From Bacteroidota bacterium (GTDB taxonomy: Bacteria > Bacteroidota > Bacteroidia > SXHM01): a stretch of DNA of 41,991 nucleotides. A program made the translations under genes and the position numbers. Shown here piece after piece: positions 23,547-29,895 of the stretch. The stretch is from NCBI GenBank assembly GCA_947478465.1, contig CANJWH010000024.1:1-41991 (forward strand). Direction: 5' to 3'. The stretch's first letter is position 1. The number at the start of each line of letters is the position of its first letter. The notes below the pieces were generated by a model, which saw only the letters and a list, made by a program, of their open reading frames with translations, was not told the DNA's origin and made no database searches.

Positions 23547-25223
23547 ATGATGAAATTCTACTCCAAATCCCTGACTTCACAAGTTATTACCGGAAGTGTT
23601 ATCGCTGTTAGCGGCTTGCTTTTTTCGCTTTCATCAAATGCTCAGGTTTTCATGAATAACAGCGGGGCAAAGTTGAACGTTGCCTCAGGTTCCTATCTAA
23701 ATATTGACGGAACTTTTGAGAACCAAACAAATGGTGCTATTGAAAATAATGGCACAATGGAAGTACTCAACAACTGGACAAACAATGATGCATCAGGGGT
23801 ATTCAGTACAAATGCAGGAACTGTAAGATTAGATGGTGGAGCACAAACCATAAACGGATCAAATACTACAAAATTTAATAACCTTACACTTGCAGGCAGT
23901 AGCAGTTCTGTAAAGACTTTAGGAGTACCTAATACAATAGTTGGAGGAGGGTACGGGACGCCAACTGGTGTATTAACTTTAGAAACAAGTGGAACTGGCC
24001 ATACACTTGATTTAAATGCTAAAGAAATTGAAATTACAAATCCTTTAAACAGTGCAATAGTTGCCGGTACAGGTAAAATCAGGAGCGAAACTACTCCAAG
24101 TTCAGGTTATGGAAAAGTAGTTTGGGATATTGGCACTTCAGGAAATGGTTCGGTTTACACAGTGCCATTTGCAAATGCTGCAGGTAATGATATAAAATTC
24201 CTTTACGAGAAAACTTCTGCTGGAACAGGCGCTGCAGGTAAAATGAAATTTTCAACTTATCATACAGCAACAGACAATACACCTTGGGCAACTACTGTTA
24301 CAGGTTTAAACAACGTATACGGTCAACCTAGTCATTTGTATGTTGTTGATAGGTTTTGGAATATTGAACATGAAGGTTATACCCTAGGTACTGGGAATAT
24401 GCCACAAAGCAAATACACTTTCAAATATGACGATGTTGACTTAAACCTTCTAGGTAACACTGGAATAGATTTTGAATCTCAGTTAAGAGCTCAACGTTTT
24501 AACCCATACTTACCCTCAAATGGAGGTTGGGATGATTGGTTATTTGGACCGAATGTTAATACAGCAGCAAATACTTTGCAAATATCAATAGCTAATGATT
24601 ATGGGGGCACTACATGGATGGGTGGAGATTATTTACCAGTTTGGACTCTTATTGACGAAAGCAACCCATTACCTATTGAGTTAATTCGCTTTGCAGGTAA
24701 TTGTACTGATGGTCAGATTGAAGTTACTTGGACAACTGCATCAGAAACAAACAACGATTTCTTTACTGTTCAAAGAAGTATTGACGGGGTTAATTTTGAA
24801 GATGTAGTAATTGTTGACGGTGCAGGAAACAGCAGCAGCATTATCAACTACAGTGCTGTTGATTACAACCCTTATGGAGGAACATCATACTACCGTTTGA
24901 AACAAACGGATTTTGACGGAGCTTCAAAATACTCTGATGTAGTTGCTGTAAGCTGTGGAAATGCTGCTACTGATTTCAACCTTGTTAATGCTTACGACCA
25001 AGGAAATGGAACAATGGCAGTTGTTTTCAATGCAGGAGATAACGAACTCTACACGGTTACATTATATGACATTATCGGAAAACAAATTACCGAAACAACC
25101 GGAAAAGCATATTCAGGTAAAAACCAAATCAACATTGCTGTAGGCGACCTTGCAAGAGGTATCTACATGGTAAACCTGAAAAACGAGTTCAAATCCTTTG
25201 GAAGAAGAGTTATGTTGCACTAG
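23547..25223 (+). CDS. Secreted surface protein with T9SS type A sorting domain
   Basis: The product is about 558 residues. The signal peptide is SQVITGSVIAVSGLLFSLSSNAQ. The first part of the mature protein is Asn/Gly/Thr-rich with repeated short beta motifs (FMNNSGAKLNVASGSYLNID, NNGTMEVLNNW, TNAGTVRLDG), as in beta-helix or polymer-like adhesins. Before the C-terminus lies a domain common in Bacteroidota cargo (PLPIELIRFAGNC, VTWTTASETNNDFFTVQRS, YYRLKQTDFDG). The T9SS domain closes the protein (YTVTLYDIIGKQI, LARGIYMVNLKNE). ATG 23505 is also possible, but it would give an n-region of 26 residues, so I prefer 23547. No enzymatic motif is seen. A terminator follows. Confidence 0.85.
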   Translation: MMKFYSKSLTSQVITGSVIAVSGLLFSLSSNAQVFMNNSGAKLNVASGSYLNIDGTFENQTNGAIENNGTMEVLNNWTNNDASGVFSTNAGTVRLDGGAQTINGSNTTKFNNLTLAGSSSSVKTLGVPNTIVGGGYGTPTGVLTLETSGTGHTLDLNAKEIEITNPLNSAIVAGTGKIRSETTPSSGYGKVVWDIGTSGNGSVYTVPFANAAGNDIKFLYEKTSAGTGAAGKMKFSTYHTATDNTPWATTVTGLNNVYGQPSHLYVVDRFWNIEHEGYTLGTGNMPQSKYTFKYDDVDLNLLGNTGIDFESQLRAQRFNPYLPSNGGWDDWLFGPNVNTAANTLQISIANDYGGTTWMGGDYLPVWTLIDESNPLPIELIRFAGNCTDGQIEVTWTTASETNNDFFTVQRSIDGVNFEDVVIVDGAGNSSSIINYSAVDYNPYGGTSYYRLKQTDFDGASKYSDVVAVSCGNAATDFNLVNAYDQGNGTMAVVFNAGDNELYTVTLYDIIGKQITETTGKAYSGKNQINIAVGDLARGIYMVNLKNEFKSFGRRVMLH

Positions 25224-25248
25224 GCAAATAACAAAAATTGAGTTTTGT

Positions 25249-25279
25249 AAAAAGCCTCTCCTTTCAGGAGAGGCTTTTT
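25249..25279. terminator. Bidirectional terminator between T9SS cargo gene and hemH
   Basis: A perfect 14-bp stem, AAAAAGCCTCTCCT (25249-25262) with AGGAGAGGCTTTTT (25266-25279), closes on loop TTC. A- and T-runs on both sides allow termination in both directions. The genes converge here. Confidence 0.9.
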
Positions 25280-25282
25280 ACT

Positions 25283-26287
25283 TTATGCCTTTACCATTTC
25301 AGCTACCGTCTTTACCCAAAGCGGATGGACATTCAAACTTTCAACTAATTGTAATTTCTCACCCCCGTTGCTTTTGAATATCTCTGAGTATTCATGACCA
25401 ATTTCAATAGTTGTTTCAAGACAATCAGCAACAAAAGCAGGAGAAAAAACAAGTAAATTTTTTATTCCTTCTTTAGCTTTTTGTTCCACTACTTTATCCG
25501 AAAATGGTTCCAGCCATTTTTCATCTAAACGTGATTGGAAGGAAACAGTATATTTTTCTTTAGGAATATTCAATTCTTCAGCAATAGCTTTAGCGGTAGC
25601 AAACGAAGATGCTTTGTAGCAGTAATAATTTTCGTCAGCGATTTCGTTTTCGCAATTATGATCTGAACAAGGTTTTTTATCATCATATACTTTATCAACC
25701 TGGCGGACAGGTAAGCCATGAAAACTGAAAATAATATGTTCATATTCCTCCGGCTTATATTGTTTTCCTCTTTCAACAAAAGCATTGATGTATCCTTTAT
25801 TATCAAAGAACTGACTTGTAATTTTTAATTCAGGAATTACATACCATTTGGAAATTTCTTTCAAAACCAACTCAAGAGTTGAACCCGAGCTGGAAGAAGC
25901 GTATTGCGGATAAAGAGGAACAATTACAATCTTCTTATAATTCTCTTTTCGCATCTTTTCCAGAACGCTTTCTAAAGAAGGATTTTGATAGCGCATCGCT
26001 AATTCAACAACGTATTCCATTCCAAGTTCAGCCTGGACTTTCTCCTTTAATTCGTTACCATAAATCAAAAGAGGAGAACCTTTTTCTGTCCACAACTCTT
26101 TATAAATTTTGGCGGATTTAGGTGCACGGAACGGAACAATAATCAGGTTCACAAGAAGTGTTCGTGCAAGCCAGGGAATATCAATAACACGTGGGTCGTT
26201 GAGGAACTGAAATAAATATTTTCGCACATCAGAAACCGAAGGACTGTCGGGCGTACCAAGATTAATGAGGAGAACTCCTGTCTTCAT
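25283..26287 (-). CDS. hemH: Ferrochelatase HemH
   Basis: The 334-residue enzyme inserts Fe2+ into protoporphyrin IX (or the coproporphyrin variant). It starts with GVLLINLGTPDSP, has YPQYASSSSGSTLE at 126-140, the catalytic His190 in FSFHGLP, YTVSFQSRLDEKWLEP at 246-261, and Glu291 in DCLETTIEIGHE. Cys207, Cys212 and Cys223 form a cluster in the loop after the active-site His, with Cys289 further on. Similar Cys sets hold a [2Fe-2S] cluster in some ferrochelatases, but this is not proven here. It follows lpd by 3 nt, so the two are co-transcribed. Confidence 0.95.
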   Translation of the reverse strand: MKTGVLLINLGTPDSPSVSDVRKYLFQFLNDPRVIDIPWLARTLLVNLIIVPFRAPKSAKIYKELWTEKGSPLLIYGNELKEKVQAELGMEYVVELAMRYQNPSLESVLEKMRKENYKKIVIVPLYPQYASSSSGSTLELVLKEISKWYVIPELKITSQFFDNKGYINAFVERGKQYKPEEYEHIIFSFHGLPVRQVDKVYDDKKPCSDHNCENEIADENYYCYKASSFATAKAIAEELNIPKEKYTVSFQSRLDEKWLEPFSDKVVEQKAKEGIKNLLVFSPAFVADCLETTIEIGHEYSEIFKSNGGEKLQLVESLNVHPLWVKTVAEMVKA

Positions 26288-26290
26288 AAA

Positions 26291-27691
26291 TTATATTTGT
26301 AAAGCGCGTTTTGCACTTGCATCAAGACAAGCATCTTTCAGGGCTTCGCTAAATGTTGGATGCGGGTGACACATTCTTCCAATATCTTCGGCTGAGGCCC
26401 GGAATTCCATTGCCACCATTGCTTCGGCAATCATATCCGCGGTGCGCGGACCAATCATATGAACACCCAGAATCTCATCCGTTGCTTCATCTGCCAGAAC
26501 TTTTACAAGACCATCAATATCCATGCTAGCACGAGCTCTTCCACTTGCGCGGAAAGGGAAAGATCCCACTTTATACTTTGCTCCTTTCTCCTTTAATTGC
26601 TCTTCAGTAAACCCAACTGAAGCAACTTCAGGCCAGGTATAAACAACACCTGGAATTGTAAGGTAATTGATGTGCGGCTTTTGCCCTGCTAATACTTCTG
26701 CAACAAAAACACCCTCATCTTCGGCTTTGTGAGCAAGCATAGGACCTTTTATAACATCTCCAATCGCATAAATTCCTTTAATATTTGACTCTAAATATTC
26801 GTCCACTTCTACCCTGCCCCTATCATCTAATTTAACTCCTGCTTTTTCAAGACCAAGATTCTCTGTATAAGGTTTTCTCCCAACAGCAACCAAACAATAA
26901 TCACCTTTTAGTTCAACCTTTTCAGATTTTTTATTTTCTGCTGTAAGTGTTACTTCTTTTCCTTTTGCAGAAGCACCTGTAACTTTATGGTTTAGATAAA
27001 ATTCAAAACCCAATTTTTTTAGGCTGCGCTGCAATTCTTTCCCCAAAGTTCTATCCATCGTGGGAATTATGGCATCCATAAATTCAACCACAGAAACTTT
27101 GGAACCCAGACGAGCATAAACTGAGCCTAACTCCAAACCAATTACACCACCACCAATTACAATAAGATGTTTTGGTATTTCTTCCAACTTTAATGCTTCA
27201 GTTGAAGTGATAATCCTCTTTTTATCAATTGTAATTCCTGGTAAAAACGAAGGTTTTGAACCTGTGGCAATAATTATTTTTGCAGCAGAAATTTTATCCA
27301 CTGTTCCGTCATCCTTCTTTATTTCAATTGTTTTAGAGTCGAGAAAAGAACCATGCCCTGTATAAACATCAATTTTATTCTTCTTCATCAGAAAAGCGAC
27401 ACCATCTGAGGTAATTTTAACCACATCTGCTTTGCGCTTTATCATTTGAGCAAGATTTACTTTCAGATTTTTCAGTTCAATTCCATGTTCTGAAAAATTT
27501 GTTGCGGCATTATGGTAATGTTCAGAAGAATCCAGTAATGCTTTGGAAGGAATACATCCCACATTAAGACAGGTTCCTCCAAGAGAATTATATCGCTCAA
27601 TAATTGCTGTCTTCATTCCAAGCTGAGCACAACGTATGGCAGCCACATATCCACCAGGACCACTGCCAATTATTGCTACATCGTAATTCAT
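26291..27691 (-). CDS. lpd: Dihydrolipoyl dehydrogenase (E3)
   Basis: The 466-residue flavoprotein reoxidises dihydrolipoamide of 2-oxoacid dehydrogenase and glycine cleavage complexes. It has the FAD-binding GSGPGGYVAAIRCAQLG at 9-25, the redox disulfide Cys41/Cys46 in GGTCLNVGCIPSKALL, the NAD-binding GGGVIGLELGSVYARLG, the second FAD motif YAIGDVIKGPMLAHKAEDEG, and the C-terminal His-Glu pair in HPHPTFSEAL. All active residues are present. It is the first gene of lpd-hemH. The fused E1 at 33265 in this window could belong to the same complex, but it is a separate transcript and no E2 gene is present here. Confidence 0.96.
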   Translation of the reverse strand: MNYDVAIIGSGPGGYVAAIRCAQLGMKTAIIERYNSLGGTCLNVGCIPSKALLDSSEHYHNAATNFSEHGIELKNLKVNLAQMIKRKADVVKITSDGVAFLMKKNKIDVYTGHGSFLDSKTIEIKKDDGTVDKISAAKIIIATGSKPSFLPGITIDKKRIITSTEALKLEEIPKHLIVIGGGVIGLELGSVYARLGSKVSVVEFMDAIIPTMDRTLGKELQRSLKKLGFEFYLNHKVTGASAKGKEVTLTAENKKSEKVELKGDYCLVAVGRKPYTENLGLEKAGVKLDDRGRVEVDEYLESNIKGIYAIGDVIKGPMLAHKAEDEGVFVAEVLAGQKPHINYLTIPGVVYTWPEVASVGFTEEQLKEKGAKYKVGSFPFRASGRARASMDIDGLVKVLADEATDEILGVHMIGPRTADMIAEAMVAMEFRASAEDIGRMCHPHPTFSEALKDACLDASAKRALQI

Positions 27692-27715
27692 AATCAGATT
27701 AAATATTTAAGGGTG

Positions 27716-27723
27716 CAAAGTTA
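27716..27723 (-). promoter_or_regulatory. -7 promoter box of lpd-hemH
   Basis: TAACTTTG followed by CACCC on the minus strand matches the local promoter pattern. It is 24 nt before ATG 27691. There is no -33 TTG at 19-21 nt; that place is occupied by the palindrome centred at 27740. Confidence 0.6.
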
Positions 27724-27731
27724 TTGAAAAG

Positions 27732-27748
27732 TCCCAATAGCTATGGGA
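27732..27748. promoter_or_regulatory. Palindrome midway between divergent lpd and SDR promoters
   Basis: The sequence TCCCAATAGCTATGGGA has a perfect 8-bp core ATAGCTAT, TCCC/GGGA arms and one extra A on the left. Its centre is at 27740-27741, the exact midpoint between the two -7 boxes (27716-27723 and 27757-27764). It covers the -33 zone of both promoters. It may be an operator or a copy of the dispersed TCCCGATAGCTATCGGGA-type palindrome. Confidence 0.5.
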
Positions 27749-27756
27749 GGAAAGAT

Positions 27757-27764
27757 TACTTTTG
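27757..27764 (+). promoter_or_regulatory. -7 promoter box of SDR-aroK
   Basis: TACTTTTG followed by CG is a full consensus match. It ends only 5 nt before ATG 27770, so the mRNA would be leaderless or nearly so. No -33 TTG at the usual distance. Confidence 0.55.
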
Positions 27765-27769
27765 CGTAA

Positions 27770-28576
27770 ATGAAAAATAAAACGGTAATAATTACAGGAG
27801 CAAGCTCTGGCATTGGAAAAGCTTGTGCAGAAGCGTTTGCAAAACGTGGTGCAAACGTTGTTATTTCAGGGCGAAATAAAGATAATCTTGAACAGGCTGC
27901 TGACGAATTGAGAAAAACCGGATCGCAAATTTTGTCTGTTACAGGTGATGTAAGCAATGAAAACGACTGCAAACTATTGATTGAAAAAACTGTTGAAAAA
28001 TTTGGATCTATTGATATTCTGATAAACAACGCAGGGATTTCCATGCGTGCTCTTTTTAAAGATTTGCAGCTTGATATTATAAGAAAAGTAATGGATATCA
28101 ACTTTTGGGGCACCGTATATTGTACCAAATTTGCATTACCCTATTTGCTTAAAACAAAAGGTTCGGTAGTAGGAATTTCGTCTATTGCGGGTTACAATGG
28201 TTTGCCGGGAAGAACAGGGTATTCCGCTTCTAAATTTGCAATGCATGGTTTTTTAGATGCATTGCGGATTGAAAACCTAAAAACCGGTTTACATGTGCTG
28301 ATTGCCTGTCCGGGTTATACGGCATCTAACATACGCAATGCTGCTCTGGTTGCTGATGGCAGCACACAGGGTGAAAGTCCACGAGACGAAGAAAAGATGA
28401 TGACAGCAGAAGAAGTAGCAGAAGAAATTCTAAAAGCTATTGCTAAGCGCAAACGCACTCTTGTGCTTACAAGTCAAGGGAAATTAGCAGTTTTGATGAA
28501 TAAATTTCTACCTTCTCTGACAGATAAATTAGTCTATAATGCTGTAGCCAAAGAAGGCGAAATTCCTTTAAAGTAA
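27770..28576 (+). CDS. Short-chain dehydrogenase/reductase
   Basis: The 268-residue Rossmann-fold oxidoreductase has the cofactor motif GASSGIG at 10-16, NNAG at 86-89, the catalytic Ser138 and the YxxxK pair Tyr151/Lys155 (GYSASKFAMHG). RN at 35-36 after the second beta strand favours NADPH over NADH. The C-terminal region (about 200-268) carries two helices with the conserved KRTLVLTSQGKLAVLMNKFLP, typical of the SDR group that acts on lipid or ketone substrates. The exact substrate is unknown. It is followed by aroK with a single-base gap. Its ATG lies 5 nt from the -7 box. Confidence 0.92.
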   Translation: MKNKTVIITGASSGIGKACAEAFAKRGANVVISGRNKDNLEQAADELRKTGSQILSVTGDVSNENDCKLLIEKTVEKFGSIDILINNAGISMRALFKDLQLDIIRKVMDINFWGTVYCTKFALPYLLKTKGSVVGISSIAGYNGLPGRTGYSASKFAMHGFLDALRIENLKTGLHVLIACPGYTASNIRNAALVADGSTQGESPRDEEKMMTAEEVAEEILKAIAKRKRTLVLTSQGKLAVLMNKFLPSLTDKLVYNAVAKEGEIPLK

Positions 28577-28577
28577 A

Positions 28578-29084
28578 ATGCTGTTCTTTCTTATAGGATA
28601 CATGGGCAGTGGAAAAAGTACTGCCGGAAAAAAGTTAGCCAAGCTACTTGATTATGGTTTTGCTGATTTAGATGACCACATAGAAAAACGAAGTGGCAGA
28701 CGTATTGCAGATATTTTTGCGATAGAAGGTGAAGAAGAATTTCGCAGATTAGAACGTCTTTATCTTGAGAAACTGTGCAAATTAGACAACCAGGTTATTG
28801 CAACCGGTGGTGGAACCGCCTGTTTCGGAAAAAACATAGAACTGATGAAAAGTTCAGGCAGGGTTATTTATATAAAATTGTCCGCAGCTGCTTTGGCAAA
28901 AAGACTTTCTCAATCAACAAATAATAGACCCTTATTAAAAAACACCAGCAATAAAAGCCTTGAAAATTTTATTGAAGAGCATCTTGCACAACGTGAGAAA
29001 TTTTACACTCAGGCTGATTTAATTGTGAACGGAATAAATTTAGATATAAAAGAGTTGGCTCAGCAAATTAACTCTACTCAATAA
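28578..29084 (+). CDS. aroK: Shikimate kinase
   Basis: The 168-residue enzyme phosphorylates shikimate in chorismate synthesis. The Walker A is GYMGSGKS at 7-14. The substrate-binding residues are Asp33-type in DLDDHIE (30-36), Arg57 in EFRRLE, and the GGG at 77-79 (ATGGGTA). The lid arginine is Arg117 in NNRPLL. It supplies chorismate, the substrate of the PabB encoded 5 kb away. It is co-transcribed with the SDR gene (1-nt gap) and its 3' end overlaps the convergent phosphoribosyltransferase gene by 11 nt. Confidence 0.95.
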   Translation: MLFFLIGYMGSGKSTAGKKLAKLLDYGFADLDDHIEKRSGRRIADIFAIEGEEEFRRLERLYLEKLCKLDNQVIATGGGTACFGKNIELMKSSGRVIYIKLSAAALAKRLSQSTNNRPLLKNTSNKSLENFIEEHLAQREKFYTQADLIVNGINLDIKELAQQINSTQ

Positions 29085-29580
29085 ACACCCCTTCATTTTT
29101 TCCGCCAAAAACAACGGAAACATGTTCCTGTAAAGTAGTGGAAAGTTCCATACCCACATAATCAACTTTTACGGGAAAACGTTTGTGGTCACGGTCTACT
29201 AGCACTGCAATACGGAGCGCCTTCAGGTTTACTTGTAAAATATGTCTGATGGCATACATCAGTGTTTTGCCCGAGTTTAGTACATCGTCAACTACTACCA
29301 CTACTTTATTTTCAGTTTCCTTTTTAGAAAGAGAAATTTCAATTATATTATCAGCAGGTTGATCTTTATTAATAGTAACTGTAACCAGTTTAACTTTCAA
29401 TGGCGATATTTTTTCAATTGCAAGAGCCAGTCGCTCTGCCATTTTTTGTCCGTTACCAGCAATCCCAGCAACAATTATTTCTTTTTCTGTATGATTATTT
29501 TCATAAACCTGGTAGGCGATACGGTCAATTTTTTGAGCTATCTGAACTTTAGATAGTACTTGTGTTGTAGTAGTTGTCAT
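29074..29580 (-). CDS. PyrR-like phosphoribosyltransferase
   Basis: The 168-residue type I phosphoribosyltransferase has the PRPP loop VVDDVLNSGKTLM at 96-108, preceded by KVVVV. LVDRDHKRFPVKVDYVGMELSTTLQEHV corresponds to PyrR's VDRGHRELPI..DYVGK segment. It may be a uracil or purine base PRTase or a PyrR-type regulator. Gln/Lys changes relative to PyrR and the absence of pyrimidine genes nearby mean the base is unassigned. It is the last gene of a five-gene minus-strand unit, 9 nt after the small basic exported protein. Confidence 0.87.
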   Translation of the reverse strand: MTTTTTQVLSKVQIAQKIDRIAYQVYENNHTEKEIIVAGIAGNGQKMAERLALAIEKISPLKVKLVTVTINKDQPADNIIEISLSKKETENKVVVVVDDVLNSGKTLMYAIRHILQVNLKALRIAVLVDRDHKRFPVKVDYVGMELSTTLQEHVSVVFGGKNEGVFIE

Positions 29581-29589
29581 GATTTGAAA

Positions 29590-29895
29590 TTATTTTTTCT
29601 TTTGTTTCCGCCTGAAAAGTTTCTCAAAAAAATTATCAGGTCTCTTTTGATTATATTTTTCTGCCCTTTTCTTAGTTGCTTTCATTCTCTTGCGCGTTTC
29701 TTTGGTTTGAATTTTCTGCTGCCTTTTAACTGCTTTTTCATACTCCTTCATCCCTGTTTCCTTGCGTTCTTCTGTTCTTTTCTTGGTTGCTTTTGCCGAT
29801 TTGCTTCCTTTAGGAACTTCCATCTCTTTTTGTTCTTGCGCAAAAACTGAAAGAGAAAAAAGTATAAGTAAAAATGTTACAATTCTTTTCAACAT
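29590..29895 (-). CDS. Small, very basic exported protein
   Basis: The 101-residue protein has a clear Sec signal peptide (MLKRIVTFLLILFSLSVFAQ, cut after FAQ or FA). The mature part is about one-third Lys/Arg with many Glu/Gln and almost no hydrophobic residues, for example KATKKRTEERKETGMKEY and KETRKRMKATKKRAEKYNQK. It ends FFEKLFRRKQKKK. This predicts a long charged helix or coiled coil in the periplasm. KATKKRT/MKATKKRAE suggests an internal repeat of about 37 residues. I know no function. Its ATG directly abuts the stop of the preceding gene (gap 0) and the PRTase follows 9 nt later. Confidence 0.8.
   Translation of the reverse strand: MLKRIVTFLLILFSLSVFAQEQKEMEVPKGSKSAKATKKRTEERKETGMKEYEKAVKRQQKIQTKETRKRMKATKKRAEKYNQKRPDNFFEKLFRRKQKKK

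Noticed and set aside
27721-28128. Minus-strand reading frame opposite the SDR gene
   Set aside because: It runs antisense through the cofactor-binding region of a clear SDR and also covers the lpd promoter.
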